A DNA stretch of 64,000 nucleotides from Plut-88900 sp963668115 (GCA_963668115.1 OY764147.1:744001-808000); one strand, 5' to 3'; numbered from the stretch's first letter, positions 1 to 8,631 are shown. Notes: a model not told the origin generated them from the sequence alone. Numbers and translations are program-made.

Positions 1-632
1 TGGAAATCAGGGGGGCAGGGAATTTGCTGGGGGTGGAGCAGAGCGGGCACATAGCTGCGGTTGGGTTCGACCTGTATTGTGCGATGCTGGGTCGGGCGAT
101 AGAAGAGTTGAAGGAGTTGGGCTTTGCCGGAATGGACAGGAATGGGGCCTCAGAGCTGGTGCTTCCACTGGACACCACTACGGCGGTAGACATCCCAATA
201 CCCGCATATCTGCCGGAGGACTACGTGCCGGGCCTTGAAGTACGGCTGGCCCTCTACCAGAGGCTGGCAAGGCTTCGGGAGGTCGAGGGGGTGGATGCAA
301 TAGCAGGGGAGATGAAGGACAGGTTCGGGGCCAGACCGAGGGAGGTAGAGAACCTGCTATACCTGCTAAGGTTGAAGCTGATAGCGTCCGAGCGGGGGAT
401 TACCAGGATAGCTCGGGACGGGAAGCAAATTGTACTGTACCTGGGGCCTGAGGCCCGGGTGAACAATAAAGGCAGCAGCGCGCTGGGGAGGCGGGTGAGG
501 GTAGGGAGCAGGCAGGTGCGGATAGACGTGAACTCGGGGGTGAGTGGGTGGCAGAAGATTCTGGTGGAGGTCGTGGAGCAGGTGTATGTGGCGGAGGGGG
601 AGGGGAGGGTGTTTGTGGGTGCGCGTAGTTAA
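1..632 (+). CDS. mfd: Transcription-repair coupling factor Mfd, C-terminal end (partial)
   Basis: Mfd is the ATP-dependent translocase that removes stalled RNA polymerase and recruits UvrA for transcription-coupled repair. Only about 209 C-terminal residues lie in the window; the reading frame is open to the left edge (first full codon at position 3), so the gene starts outside. The visible part begins with the end of the helicase core (EIRGAGNLLG followed by VEQSGHI, a signature of the Mfd/RecG helicase family). It continues into the C-terminal regulatory TRCF domain (PLDTTTAVDIPIPAYLPEDY, then a helical stretch LALYQRLARL and RFGARPREVENLL). The apparent TTG start at 24 is an artefact of the truncation. 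The call is firm from these motifs. Confidence 0.93.
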   Translation, partial: EIRGAGNLLGVEQSGHIAAVGFDLYCAMLGRAIEELKELGFAGMDRNGASELVLPLDTTTAVDIPIPAYLPEDYVPGLEVRLALYQRLARLREVEGVDAIAGEMKDRFGARPREVENLLYLLRLKLIASERGITRIARDGKQIVLYLGPEARVNNKGSSALGRRVRVGSRQVRIDVNSGVSGWQKILVEVVEQVYVAEGEGRVFVGARS

Positions 633-682
633 TGGAGGCTCTGTGATTGGCAATTTCATAGTGAGCCCAAGCGCGGAACCCC

Positions 683-760
683 TCCCCAGATTCACGCCTT
701 GGGCGCACGCCTTGGCGCATCTCCGACATCTACGACCTCGCGGGGCATCGGAATGACAGG
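683..760. repeat. Degenerate copy of a dispersed palindromic intergenic repeat
   Basis: The stretch starts with a GATTCACGCC-like block and ends with GGCATCGGAATGACAGG. The same beginning and end recur at 17183, 19828, 20882, 29523 and 63737. It resembles the widespread class of short repeats of the form TGGATTC...GAATGACG seen between genes in many bacteria. This copy is longer and more diverged than the others. It fills most of the gap between mfd and otsB. Confidence 0.45.
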
Positions 761-806
761 TCTGCAAACGTATCGTTAATTGCGAGGGGGAGTCAGTAAG
801 TAAAAG

Positions 807-1628
807 TTGCGTCCTTTGAGTGCACTAGAACATCTTGAGAGCTTCTCTCGGATATTGAGCGCGGAGCGGGTGGGGTTGTTTACGGACTTCGATGGGACGT
901 TGACACCCATTTTTGATGATCCACGGGACACGGTATTGGAGTCAGGCATTCGGGAGACTTTGGGTGTGATCTCTGAAAGGCTGGAGATGGTGGCCGTGGT
1001 GTCTGGGAGGGGAGTGGGGTATCTGAGGGGGGTGGTGGGGCTGGCGGGGATCACGTACGTGGGAAATCACGGGTTGGAAGTGTGGCCAGCGGGCAACGAA
1101 GAGGCGGAGTCGAAAGCTGAGACGGCGACGGGACTCGAAGAGGATGTGGTAGTCGAAATTGCCGAGCTGGGGGTCGATGGGCTATTCGTGGAAGATAAGG
1201 GGTCGGTCGTCTCAGTGCACTACCGCAACGCTCCCGAGCCGGACCTGGCAAGATCACTTGTCCTTGCAATGATGCGTCCATTTGCCGAGGCCCGGGAACT
1301 TATGGTCAAGGAAGGGAAGATGGTCGTGGAACTGGTGCCGGATGTTAACGTAAACAAGGGTACCGTTGTTGAAGAATTGGCTAAGGGGGCGGGGCTGACG
1401 GGAGCCATAGTTATGGGGGATGACGTAACCGACTGCGATGCATTTGATGCGGTGCATAGACTGGAAAAGATGCAAGAATTCGCAGGGGCAGCGGTGGCTG
1501 TTGTGGACGGCGAGACGCCGCCAGACGTCATTCTCAAGGTGGACTACTGGCTGGATGGGAGGGGGGAGGTGGAGGAGTTCCTGAGGTGGATGGCCTACGA
1601 CTCGCCGAGGGCGGAGAGAAAGCTGTAG
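807..1628 (+). CDS. otsB: Trehalose-6-phosphate phosphatase
   Basis: A HAD-superfamily phosphatase of 273 residues, the usual length, that would dephosphorylate trehalose 6-phosphate in the cytoplasm to give trehalose. Visible HAD motifs are FTDFDGTLTPI near residue 25 (nucleophile and acid Asp), VVSGRG near 65, the GNHG signature of trehalose phosphatases near 92 and GDDVTDCDAF near 203 (metal-binding acidic pair). The start is a TTG at 807; GAGGGGGAG lies somewhat far upstream, so the exact start is uncertain. Its last 34 bases overlap the end of the convergent otsA gene, which catalyses the preceding step, so the pair forms a complete OtsAB route for trehalose as osmolyte or stress protectant. 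Confidence 0.9.
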   Translation: MRPLSALEHLESFSRILSAERVGLFTDFDGTLTPIFDDPRDTVLESGIRETLGVISERLEMVAVVSGRGVGYLRGVVGLAGITYVGNHGLEVWPAGNEEAESKAETATGLEEDVVVEIAELGVDGLFVEDKGSVVSVHYRNAPEPDLARSLVLAMMRPFAEARELMVKEGKMVVELVPDVNVNKGTVVEELAKGAGLTGAIVMGDDVTDCDAFDAVHRLEKMQEFAGAAVAVVDGETPPDVILKVDYWLDGRGEVEEFLRWMAYDSPRAERKL

Positions 1629-2992
1629 GACCAGTCCTCGGCGGTGTGGCGGGTAACGCCACTAAAAAGGGACTCCCAGCGGTGGAGGCGCTCGTCCTCG
1701 GGCATGGTCAGGGCCCGGTAGATCACGGAGGCGGTGCGCTGGACGTCGTAAGGGTTGACCATGAGGGCGTCCTGCATGGACTCGGCGGCTCCGCAGAAGC
1801 GGGAGAGGACGAGGACACCAGGATCCGAGGTCTGGGATGCGACGAATTCCTTGGCAACGAGGTTCATGCCATCCCGGAGAGGAGTGACGAGGCAGGCGTC
1901 GGCTTCTCGGTAGAAATGGGCCAGATCCTGCTGCGAATAAGAGCGATGGAGGGGGAGGATAGGCATCCAGTGGGCCTCGCCGAATTTTCCGTTAATCTGG
2001 CCGACGAGGGAGTCGAGCTGGGCGCGTTCCTCGGCGTATTCGGGGACGTTGACGCGGCTGGGAGCGGCGATCTGGATGAGGGTGACGTGTCCGCGCAGGT
2101 CAGGGTGGATATCCAACAGCCGCTCGATAGCCTGCATGCGCTGGGCGATTCCCTTGGTGTAGTCGAGCCTGTCGACGCCGAGGAGGACTCTCTTGTCCCT
2201 GGTGAACTCGTCCAAAAAGCGGGTGACGGGAGTCGGGGCCTGGCTGGAAGCCATTTTTCGGAAGGCCTGGGCGTCGGTGCTGACGGGGAAGGAGCGGATT
2301 TTCAGAGCCTGGCCTCGGTAGTACATCCTGTCGCCAATGAGGGTCGCTCCAAGCTCATCACCCATGGACTCTTCCAGGTTGTAGGCATACTTGCGGGTCT
2401 GAAGGCCCACGAGATCGTATGCAAAAAGACGGGTGAGGAGCTTTCGGGCCCAGGGGAGGATGCCGAAGATCTCGGAGGGAGGGAACGGACTATGCAAAAA
2501 GAAGCCTGTCTTGCCTTTCCAGCCGAGCTTTCGGAGGGCGTGGCCGAGAGGGAAGAGATGGTAGTCGTGGACCCAGACGAGGTCATCGGGGCGGAGCAGG
2601 CGTATGAGGGCGTCGGCGTACTTCCGGTTGACGTCGCGATAGATACGATAACTGTCGTGGCTGATGGTAGCTTTGTCGGGGAAGGAGTGAAGGAGTGGCC
2701 AGAGGGTCTGGTTGGAGAATATGGTGTAGAAGTGGTCCACATCCTCGGGTGAGAGGGAGACGGAGGCGAGTCTGATGCCGTCGACGTCGGAAATGGAAGG
2801 GGGGACTGTTCCAGGTTGACCCTCGGAGAGTCCGTCCCAACCCATCCAAAGGCCACCGCGGCTTAGCAAGAGGGGTCGGAGGGCGCTGACGAGGCCACCA
2901 ACAGGAAGGTTGCGTCGCTCTTCCTGGGTTGAGGGCGCGGCAACGGAAGGCGCCCTGTTGGAGACTACGACTACCCTGCCATTGCCGCCCAT
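1595..2992 (-). CDS. otsA: Trehalose-6-phosphate synthase (GT20)
   Basis: This glycosyltransferase family 20 enzyme makes trehalose 6-phosphate from a nucleotide-activated glucose and glucose 6-phosphate. At 465 residues it is full length. Family motifs in order are VVVVSNRAP at the N-terminus, LPVGGLVSAL near 29 (donor loop), WVHDYHLFPL near 140, FLHSPFPPSEIF, VDRLDYTKGI near 273 (Arg and Lys contacting the donor phosphate) and TPLRDGMNLVAKEF near 370. The start at 2992 has a good Shine-Dalgarno (GGAGG, four bases before the ATG). It runs convergent to otsB with a 34-base overlap, and a HAD hydrolase gene lies 111 bases upstream on the same strand. Confidence 0.95.
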   Translation of the reverse strand: MGGNGRVVVVSNRAPSVAAPSTQEERRNLPVGGLVSALRPLLLSRGGLWMGWDGLSEGQPGTVPPSISDVDGIRLASVSLSPEDVDHFYTIFSNQTLWPLLHSFPDKATISHDSYRIYRDVNRKYADALIRLLRPDDLVWVHDYHLFPLGHALRKLGWKGKTGFFLHSPFPPSEIFGILPWARKLLTRLFAYDLVGLQTRKYAYNLEESMGDELGATLIGDRMYYRGQALKIRSFPVSTDAQAFRKMASSQAPTPVTRFLDEFTRDKRVLLGVDRLDYTKGIAQRMQAIERLLDIHPDLRGHVTLIQIAAPSRVNVPEYAEERAQLDSLVGQINGKFGEAHWMPILPLHRSYSQQDLAHFYREADACLVTPLRDGMNLVAKEFVASQTSDPGVLVLSRFCGAAESMQDALMVNPYDVQRTASVIYRALTMPEDERLHRWESLFSGVTRHTAEDWSYSFLSALGES

Positions 2993-3103
2993 AATCCTCC
3001 GAGTCGGGACCGGTGCGGTGAGAATTGGATTTAGTCGGCCAACCGCGGTCCGTCCCTGCTAACCAAGCATACTCTAGGTGAGGGAGGGGTGGGGTGCAAG
3101 GGT

Positions 3104-3814
3104 CTAGGGACTAGGAGAGAAGTAGGAGAGGGCAGGCAATTCCGTGAGGCTGCCAATTACGGTGCAGTCCTGCTCGGGAGAGAGGCCTGTCCTATCGATC
3201 AGGACGGGGGTGATGCCCACACCTCGGGCGCCGGTGACGTCCGAATAGTATTGGTCACCGACATGGAGGGCTTCGTCGGGCCGGACGCCGGCCTTGGAGA
3301 GGGCGAGTTTAAAAATTGCGGGGTGGGGCTTTTCGGAGCCGGCCTCCTTGGAGGTAACCCAGAAGTCGAGGGCGTCTGCGAGGCCGAGTCGGGCGCAGGT
3401 GCGGTTGAGGTCGGAGTAGATGTTGCTGATCATGCCTACTATGAGGCCGCGAGACTTGAGAGTGCTGATGCAGGGAAGGGCGTCATCGTAGAGGGCGAGG
3501 TGGTAAGGGATTGCACGGATGGATTCGAAGATCTCGCCGGCGAGCTGCAAAGGGACTTCCACACCCGCACCCTGAAGGATAAGGCGCTCGTATTCGGCGA
3601 AGAAGTCCCACTGTTCCAGTTCGGTGCGCTTGGCCAGGTGGAATTTGGCATTTTCCCGGGCCATGAAATCATCCGCGGTGACATAGCCTGTGAGGATGCC
3701 TTCCTTTTCGACGCGGAGACCGTATTGGGCACAGACCTGCTGCTGGAGGTCTTCGCGAAGGGGGTCGAAGCGGGCGAGGGTGTTATAGAGGTCGAAGAAG
3801 ACGGCCTTCAGCAT
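3104..3814 (-). CDS. HAD-superfamily hydrolase
   Basis: A haloacid-dehalogenase-like phosphatase of unknown substrate, about 236 residues. HAD motifs are in order: FFDLYNTLA at the N-terminus (nucleophile Asp), MISNIYSDL (Ser of motif II), GSEKPHPAIF (Lys of motif III) and HVGDQYYSDVTGA (acidic motif IV). A helical cap domain sits between motifs I and II, as in the phosphoglycolate-phosphatase-like group. The frame is open to 3862, but the ATG at 3814 puts the nucleophile motif at the usual distance from the N-terminus and is preferred. It precedes otsA on the same strand, so co-transcription is possible, but a role in trehalose metabolism is only inference. Confidence 0.75.
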   Translation of the reverse strand: MLKAVFFDLYNTLARFDPLREDLQQQVCAQYGLRVEKEGILTGYVTADDFMARENAKFHLAKRTELEQWDFFAEYERLILQGAGVEVPLQLAGEIFESIRAIPYHLALYDDALPCISTLKSRGLIVGMISNIYSDLNRTCARLGLADALDFWVTSKEAGSEKPHPAIFKLALSKAGVRPDEALHVGDQYYSDVTGARGVGITPVLIDRTGLSPEQDCTVIGSLTELPALSYFSPSP

Positions 3815-3936
3815 AGGACGATGTTCGTAATCGGGCTGAGAGTTGCAGTGGAGAGTATACAACGGTGGCTATAATTGGATTCGTGGGCCAGGGAGGCCAA
3901 CAGACAAAGGCGAGGTGACTAATTAGTATTTCGACG

Positions 3937-4629
3937 TTGATACCTAGCAGCAGAGACTCATTGCTGGACTTGCTGTTTCCAAAACGCTGCGTGGCGTGCG
4001 ACAGGCAGGGGGCGTTTATATGCGGGGAGTGTGAGTCGGGGATGCCAGTGATAGGGATGCCGCGATGTCACAGGTGCGGGAACCCGGGCCCGAGCCCCTG
4101 CCTGTGCATAGCTGCGGCGGACCGGGTGTGGCCGCTGGATGGGATGAGGTCGAGGTTTGAGTTTGAGAGCCCGGTCAGGGAGGCTATCCTGGCGCTGAAG
4201 TTTGCCAACTTGCGGTCGGTCGGGGGGACATTGTCAGCTTACTTGGCGGAGTTTTTGAAGGGGGATGGCCTGGAGTTTGACGTGCTGACGCCTGTGCCAT
4301 TGCATAAGCGCAGGATGAGGGAGAGAGGCTACAACCAATCGGAGATTCTGGCTGTGGGATTGGGGAAGGAGATGGGTATCGAAGTGGATGGAGGATGCCT
4401 GCGACGCGTGACATATCTCGGGCCCCAAGCCAGGGCATCGACTGCCGACGAGAGGCGAGCTAATGTTGCCCAGGCGTTTGAATGCAGGCCGGGTCGGGTG
4501 GAGGGAAAAAAGGTCGCGGTTATCGATGACGTAACGACGACGGGGGCTACGCTGAGGGCCTGCGCGGCAGCATTGAAGAGGGTTGGCGTGGTGGAGGTGT
4601 GGGGGATCACGGTGGCGCGGGAGATGTAG
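3937..4629 (+). CDS. ComF-family phosphoribosyltransferase-like protein
   Basis: Matches the ComF/GntX layout: an N-terminal double zinc ribbon (CVACDRQGAFICGEC followed by CHRCGNPGPSPCLC, residues about 17-60) and a C-terminal phosphoribosyltransferase fold with the PRPP-binding motif VAVIDDVTTTGATL near 195. PVPLHKRRMRERGYNQSE near 115 is the hallmark ComF segment. ComF proteins are linked to natural transformation in competent bacteria, but many homologues have no proven role. The 230-residue length is normal. It starts at a TTG; no com pilus genes are nearby, so competence cannot be inferred here. Confidence 0.85.
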   Translation: MIPSSRDSLLDLLFPKRCVACDRQGAFICGECESGMPVIGMPRCHRCGNPGPSPCLCIAAADRVWPLDGMRSRFEFESPVREAILALKFANLRSVGGTLSAYLAEFLKGDGLEFDVLTPVPLHKRRMRERGYNQSEILAVGLGKEMGIEVDGGCLRRVTYLGPQARASTADERRANVAQAFECRPGRVEGKKVAVIDDVTTTGATLRACAAALKRVGVVEVWGITVAREM

Positions 4630-4638
4630 GGAGCCGGG

Positions 4639-5745
4639 ATGGGGAACTCGGTGTTTGTGACGTTTGTCGGGGGGTGGGGGGAGAGCGATCCGGAAAGGGT
4701 ATTGGCGTCGGCGCAGTGTGCGGTGGCTCTACATAACGCCAAACAGGTTGCTGCTTGTGACGTTTTTGACCGGCATGTAATCGTTACCGATGAACCTGAG
4801 TTACTGCACATAACAAGTATTGGGCTGGAAATTGAGAAATCGCCGGAATCCTTTCATTTTGGGCGTTGTCTGAAGGATGTTCTGGAGAGGCACGATGCGG
4901 ACCGGGCATGCTGTTTGGGGGGTGGTTCAATGGTGTTGGCGTTGGGGGAGGTGTTTCGGGGGGTGGGGGAGCGGCTAATGGAAGGAAAAAACACCGTGAT
5001 CACCAACAACCTGTACTCGGGAGACATGACGGCATTTACGCCAGTGGACGCCTTGAACCGAATTTGCCTGCCTACGATTGACAATCCACTGCCCCGGTTA
5101 CTGAGGGACCAAGCAGGCCTTGAGGTGGTTGTGTTGGAGAAGAGTATCGAATCAATGCTGGATGTGGATACGCCTACGGATCTAGCTGTGCTTTCCCTGT
5201 ACCCTCACTTACCCGAAAACCTAAGACCGGCAATGGTTGCTAGCGAGCTACAGAGGGAGCAGCTAAGGAGGGCCATGGCTTGCTTTACGGACAAGGAGGC
5301 GAGGGTGACGGTGACGGGTCGGGTGAACAGTTATGTGTGGTCCAAGTTGGAGACGGAGACGGCGTGCCGGTGTCGGGTGGTGTCGGAGGGGAGGGGGATG
5401 AGGGCAGAGGGGTCGGGTGAAGGTGGCAGTTCGGTCATGGGTTATATGTTGGAATCGTCGGGGGTGAAGGGATTCTTCGACAAGCTGGCGGAGATGGGAG
5501 ACGCTGCGTTCCTGGATAGTCGGGTGCTGTTTGCTCATTTGGGCAAGAGATTCAGCACTGCTGACAGGTTCTATGCGGATATGCTGGAGCCCGATGAGAT
5601 ATCCGACCGTTGGCTTAGAGAGTTCACGCTCGGGGCGAGAGATGCCGCGATTCCGGTGGTGTTGGGGGGACACTCTCTGGTGTCGGGAGGGATGCTGGCG
5701 CTGATAGACGCGTCGTGGGAGCAGTCCGAGAATGAATCGAATTGA
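4639..5745 (+). CDS. Uncharacterised protein with nucleotidyltransferase-like N-terminal half
   Basis: Not recognised with certainty. The N-terminal 190 or so residues look like a GT-A/MobA-type nucleotidyltransferase domain: a beta strand ending FVGG, a central LGGGSMVLAL, and MLDVDTPTDLAVL near residue 173, the typical end of such domains (a DxDTPxDL motif). The classic GG-x4-GK nucleotide loop at the N-terminus is missing, so activity as a normal MobA or CofC enzyme is doubtful. The C-terminal 170 residues match no family I know and contain a glycine-rich insert (GRGMRAEGSGEGG). It starts at an ATG nine bases after the ComF-like gene, so the two are probably co-transcribed. Confidence 0.5.
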   Translation: MGNSVFVTFVGGWGESDPERVLASAQCAVALHNAKQVAACDVFDRHVIVTDEPELLHITSIGLEIEKSPESFHFGRCLKDVLERHDADRACCLGGGSMVLALGEVFRGVGERLMEGKNTVITNNLYSGDMTAFTPVDALNRICLPTIDNPLPRLLRDQAGLEVVVLEKSIESMLDVDTPTDLAVLSLYPHLPENLRPAMVASELQREQLRRAMACFTDKEARVTVTGRVNSYVWSKLETETACRCRVVSEGRGMRAEGSGEGGSSVMGYMLESSGVKGFFDKLAEMGDAAFLDSRVLFAHLGKRFSTADRFYADMLEPDEISDRWLREFTLGARDAAIPVVLGGHSLVSGGMLALIDASWEQSENESN

Positions 5746-5909
5746 CGATGATGGGAGTGTAGAATAGAATTTGCAATCGTACGGAAAGAGACATAGGGCC
5801 CTATGGCACGGCTGGGTCCAGGCTCCCGAACAGGTAGGCACTCTCTTCAGGAAGTGCCTTCTTTCTTGGAAGCCGACGGCGACCACGGGCCTCGGAAGTA
5901 GAGGCGACA
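5746..5909 (+). other. Leader region of glyA with a perfect hairpin
   Basis: A 164-base gap without a credible gene. It holds a perfect 6-bp stem with a 10-base loop (GGCACT at 5837-5842, AGTGCC at 5853-5858) and a palindrome AGGGCCCT about 35 bases before it. GGAAGTAGAGG lies just before the glyA ATG. There is no T-run after the hairpin, so it is not a simple terminator. It may be a structured 5' leader, but I cannot match it to a known riboswitch class by eye. Confidence 0.35.
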
Positions 5910-7154
5910 ATGACCACGCTACTGGAGCAGGATGCAGAGATAAAGTGGATCATCGATGCGGAGGCGGAGAGGCAGAAGCGGAAGATAGTGCTGATTGCGT
6001 CGGAGAACTATGCCAGCAAGGCGGTCCAAGAGGCACAGGGGTCGATCCTGACCAATAAATATGCTGAGGGATATCCCGGGCGCAGGTACTATGGCGGCTG
6101 CGAGTTCGTGGACCAGGCCGAGAGCCTTGCGATTGAGAGGGCGAAACAGCTTTTCGGGGCTGAGCACGTGAACGTCCAGCCGCACGCCGGGGCGCAGGCG
6201 AACATGGGGGTGTATTTCTCTCTGCTGAAGCCGGGGGACACGGTCATGGGGCTCAGGCTGGATCAGGGCGGACACTTGACCCACGGCAGCCCGGTGAACT
6301 TCTCGGGGCGGTACTACAACTTCGTATCGTACGGCCTGGACCCGGACACTGAACTCATCGACTACGACGAGGTGGCGAGGCTGGCCCGTGAACATCGGCC
6401 GAAGATCATCGTCACGGGGGCCACAGCATATCCGCGGATCATCGACTTTGCCCGGTTCCGGGAGATTGCGGATGAGGTCGGGGCCTTGCTGATGGTGGAT
6501 ATGGCGCACATTGCAGGGCTGGTTGCCGCGGGCGTGCACCCTTCGTGCATACCGCATGCCCAGGTCGTGACGACGACGACCCACAAGACGCTGCGAGGGC
6601 CCCGGGGGGCGATGATCCTGTGCGACCAGGACCTAGCAAGCTCGATAGATAAGGGCGTGTTCCCTCGGATGCAAGGCGGACCGTTCATGCATGCCATAGC
6701 GGCAAAGGCGGTCGCGTTTGGGGAGGCCCTGAGGCCCGAATTCAAGGTGTACCAGCAGGCAGTCGTGGACAATGCAAGGGTCCTGGCCAACCAGTTGCAG
6801 GAGCTGGGCTTCAGGATCGTGTCAGGTGGGACGGACAATCACCTGATGCTGGTAGATGTGTCGACCTTTGGTTTAACGGGGAAGGAGGCGGAGGAGGCGC
6901 TGGATGCGGTGAACATCACGGCCAACAAGAACGCCATCCCCAACGACCCCAAGCCGCCCCGTATCACGAGCGGGCTGCGAGTAGGAACTCCGGCGGTTAC
7001 GAGTCGGGGGTTCGGGGCGGATGAAATGGCGGAAATCGCACGGTTGATGCACCGGGTTGTGACGAACATCGAGGACGATCGGGTGAAGGCAGAGGTTACG
7101 GATGCGGTCGGGGATCTGACCTCCAGGTTCCCCGTGCCGGGTATCGACTACTAG
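5910..7154 (+). CDS. glyA: Serine hydroxymethyltransferase
   Basis: A PLP enzyme interconverting serine plus tetrahydrofolate with glycine plus 5,10-methylene-tetrahydrofolate, the main source of one-carbon units. At 414 residues it has the normal bacterial length. Diagnostic segments are LIASENYASKAV near residue 30, TNKYAEGYPGRRYYGGCE near 49 (a family signature), a conserved TTTTHKTLRGPRG near 222 with the PLP-binding Lys, and ITANKNAIPND near 330. It starts at an ATG after GGAAGTAGAGGCGACA. It stands alone between the nucleotidyltransferase-like gene and the rpsF promoter. A folate enzyme (folE) lies 4 kb downstream. Confidence 0.97.
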   Translation: MTTLLEQDAEIKWIIDAEAERQKRKIVLIASENYASKAVQEAQGSILTNKYAEGYPGRRYYGGCEFVDQAESLAIERAKQLFGAEHVNVQPHAGAQANMGVYFSLLKPGDTVMGLRLDQGGHLTHGSPVNFSGRYYNFVSYGLDPDTELIDYDEVARLAREHRPKIIVTGATAYPRIIDFARFREIADEVGALLMVDMAHIAGLVAAGVHPSCIPHAQVVTTTTHKTLRGPRGAMILCDQDLASSIDKGVFPRMQGGPFMHAIAAKAVAFGEALRPEFKVYQQAVVDNARVLANQLQELGFRIVSGGTDNHLMLVDVSTFGLTGKEAEEALDAVNITANKNAIPNDPKPPRITSGLRVGTPAVTSRGFGADEMAEIARLMHRVVTNIEDDRVKAEVTDAVGDLTSRFPVPGIDY

Positions 7155-7181
7155 CCTAGGGCCGAGGAGCATGCACGCCTA

Positions 7182-7190
7182 TGCTATAAT
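7182..7190 (+). promoter_or_regulatory. Extended -10 promoter for the rpsF-ssb-rpsR operon
   Basis: TG, one base, then a perfect TATAAT (7185-7190), about 48 bases before the rpsF start codon. No clear -35 hexamer stands at the right distance, which is acceptable for an extended -10 promoter. A strong Shine-Dalgarno, GGAGTTGGAG at 7221-7230, follows. Confidence 0.6.
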
Positions 7191-7237
7191 ACACGGCGGC
7201 AAAAGGCAGGGTTCTATACAGGAGTTGGAGTTCACAC

Positions 7238-7837
7238 TTGCAAGGTTACGAGATAGTGACCATCGTCGATCCGCAGATTGCGGATGAGGATGTTCCCAAG
7301 ACATCAGATAAGATCAACGAGTTCATCACATCCAGAGGTGGCGCTGTGGCCCGGGTGCAGCGATGGGGAAGGCGTCGGCTGGCGTACCCCATCAAGAGGC
7401 AGACGGAAGCCCACTACCTGCTGACCACTTTCGAACTTGATCCGGAGCACTCCTCCGAACTGGAAGCAGACCTGGTACTGGCCCAGGAAGTGCTGAAGCA
7501 CATGGTGGTTAAGCTGGATGCCGAGGAGTTCCAGAGGGCTTCGGAAGAGCCGCCTCCTCCGCCAGTTGTGGTGGAACCTCCGGTCGCAACCACTGAATCC
7601 GCTGAGGCGAGCGTTGCTCCAGTGGCTGAGACATCCGCAGCCGAGGCGACGGTGGAAACGTCCGCGCCTGAAGTGGCTGTGGCGGAGACTGCAGGACCAG
7701 CGGCCGAGACTTCTGCACCTGAGCCGGCTGTTGAGGAGACTGCGGAGGCAGCGGCAGAGGGAGAGACGGGAGGGGGTGAGGAGTCGGGACCCGAGACGAT
7801 GGAGGATACCGCGGCAGAGGATAAAGGAGGGGCGTAG
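7238..7837 (+). CDS. rpsF: Ribosomal protein S6 with long acidic C-terminal tail
   Basis: A small-subunit ribosomal protein that binds S18 in the 30S platform. The first 100 residues are a normal S6 domain (YEIVTIVDPQIADEDV, GGAVARVQRWGRRRLAYPIK, AHYLLTTFELDP). The last 95 or so residues are a low-complexity Ala/Glu/Pro/Val tail made of imperfect VAETSAPE-like units, giving 199 residues in place of the usual 95-130. The start is a TTG with GGAGTTGGAG eight bases upstream. It heads the classic rpsF-ssb-rpsR order. The tail could arise from repeat expansion; its function is unknown. Confidence 0.95.
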   Translation: MQGYEIVTIVDPQIADEDVPKTSDKINEFITSRGGAVARVQRWGRRRLAYPIKRQTEAHYLLTTFELDPEHSSELEADLVLAQEVLKHMVVKLDAEEFQRASEEPPPPPVVVEPPVATTESAEASVAPVAETSAAEATVETSAPEVAVAETAGPAAETSAPEPAVEETAEAAAEGETGGGEESGPETMEDTAAEDKGGA

Positions 7838-7839
7838 TT

Positions 7840-8244
7840 ATGGTAGGGTTGAACAAGATCATGGTCATCGGGAACCTGGGCACCGACCCCGAAATGAGGT
7901 ACACGCCCAACGGGAATGCGGTGACATCCTTCAGGCTGGCCGTAAGCAGGTCATATACGCCTAGGGACGGTGAGCGACGACAGGAAACGGAGTGGTTCAG
8001 GATAGTGGCGTGGAACCAGCAGGCCGAGTCTTGCAACCAGTTTTTGCAGAAAGGCAAGAAGGTTTACGTTGAAGGCAGGCTAAAAAGCGATACGTGGGAG
8101 GGGCGTGACGGTCAAACCAGATTTACTAACGAGATCATCGCGGACCGTGTTCTCTTCCTGGACCGCCAACCCTTGAATCCTGTACCTAGCGATGACCCTT
8201 ACAGAGATGACGGCGGCATGGACAACGAGGACTTGCCATTCTAA
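7840..8244 (+). CDS. ssb: Single-stranded DNA-binding protein
   Basis: An OB-fold protein that coats single-stranded DNA in replication, repair and recombination. The N-terminal 110 residues carry the family pattern (NKIMVIGNLGTDPEMRYTPNG, WFRIVAWNQQAE, GKKVYVEGRL). A short acidic linker leads to the conserved partner-binding tip NEDLPF. At 134 residues it is on the short side, but both functional parts are there. Its ATG follows a strong Shine-Dalgarno (AAAGGAGGGG) and comes just after rpsF, so the two are co-expressed. Confidence 0.97.
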   Translation: MVGLNKIMVIGNLGTDPEMRYTPNGNAVTSFRLAVSRSYTPRDGERRQETEWFRIVAWNQQAESCNQFLQKGKKVYVEGRLKSDTWEGRDGQTRFTNEIIADRVLFLDRQPLNPVPSDDPYRDDGGMDNEDLPF

Positions 8245-8297
8245 GTCCCTGCGGCAATCGATAGCCATAGCGTATATCCAGAAAGGAATATTCCAAA

Positions 8298-8606
8298 GTG
8301 GTTCAGTCAAGGCCGAGAACGGGTCCACCCAGAGAGCGCCGGGGAGGCAGACCGTGGTTTGCGCGCCGACGCAAAGTCTGCTCATTCTGTGTCGACAAGG
8401 TGAAGAGCATTGAATACAAGGACCCGGTAAAACTGAGGCGTTTTATATCGGACAGGGCGAAGATAGAGCCCCGGCGAAAGACAGGAACGTGTGCTAAGCA
8501 CCAGCGCATGCTCACGAGGGCCATCAAGAGGGCTCGGACCATAGCGCTGCTCCCCATAGCGGCCAACCACTTGCTGGACACCGGCCCGATAGTCGTCTCC
8601 GCATAG
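8298..8606 (+). CDS. rpsR: Ribosomal protein S18, zinc-ribbon type
   Basis: A 30S protein that pairs with S6. The core KVCSFCVDKVKSIEYKD, then LRRFISDRAKIEPRRKTGTC, then AKHQRMLTRAIKRAR is typical. The CxxC pair and the later CxxH put it in the zinc-binding (C+) S18 group. It starts at a GTG with AGAAAGGA upstream and has a basic N-terminal extension of about 15 residues. It follows ssb after 53 bases. The rplI gene that often completes this operon is absent; hom comes next. Confidence 0.95.
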   Translation: MVQSRPRTGPPRERRGGRPWFARRRKVCSFCVDKVKSIEYKDPVKLRRFISDRAKIEPRRKTGTCAKHQRMLTRAIKRARTIALLPIAANHLLDTGPIVVSA

Positions 8607-8631
8607 GGAGGCAGGCCAATTCGACTAGGCG

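Noticed and set aside
1586..2752. A 388-codon plus-strand frame over otsA, and a 487-codon frame at 23931-25394
   Set aside because: Both are Gly/Val/Glu-rich antisense shadows of genes with solid motifs (otsA, and the CoA-transferase with the amidohydrolase).
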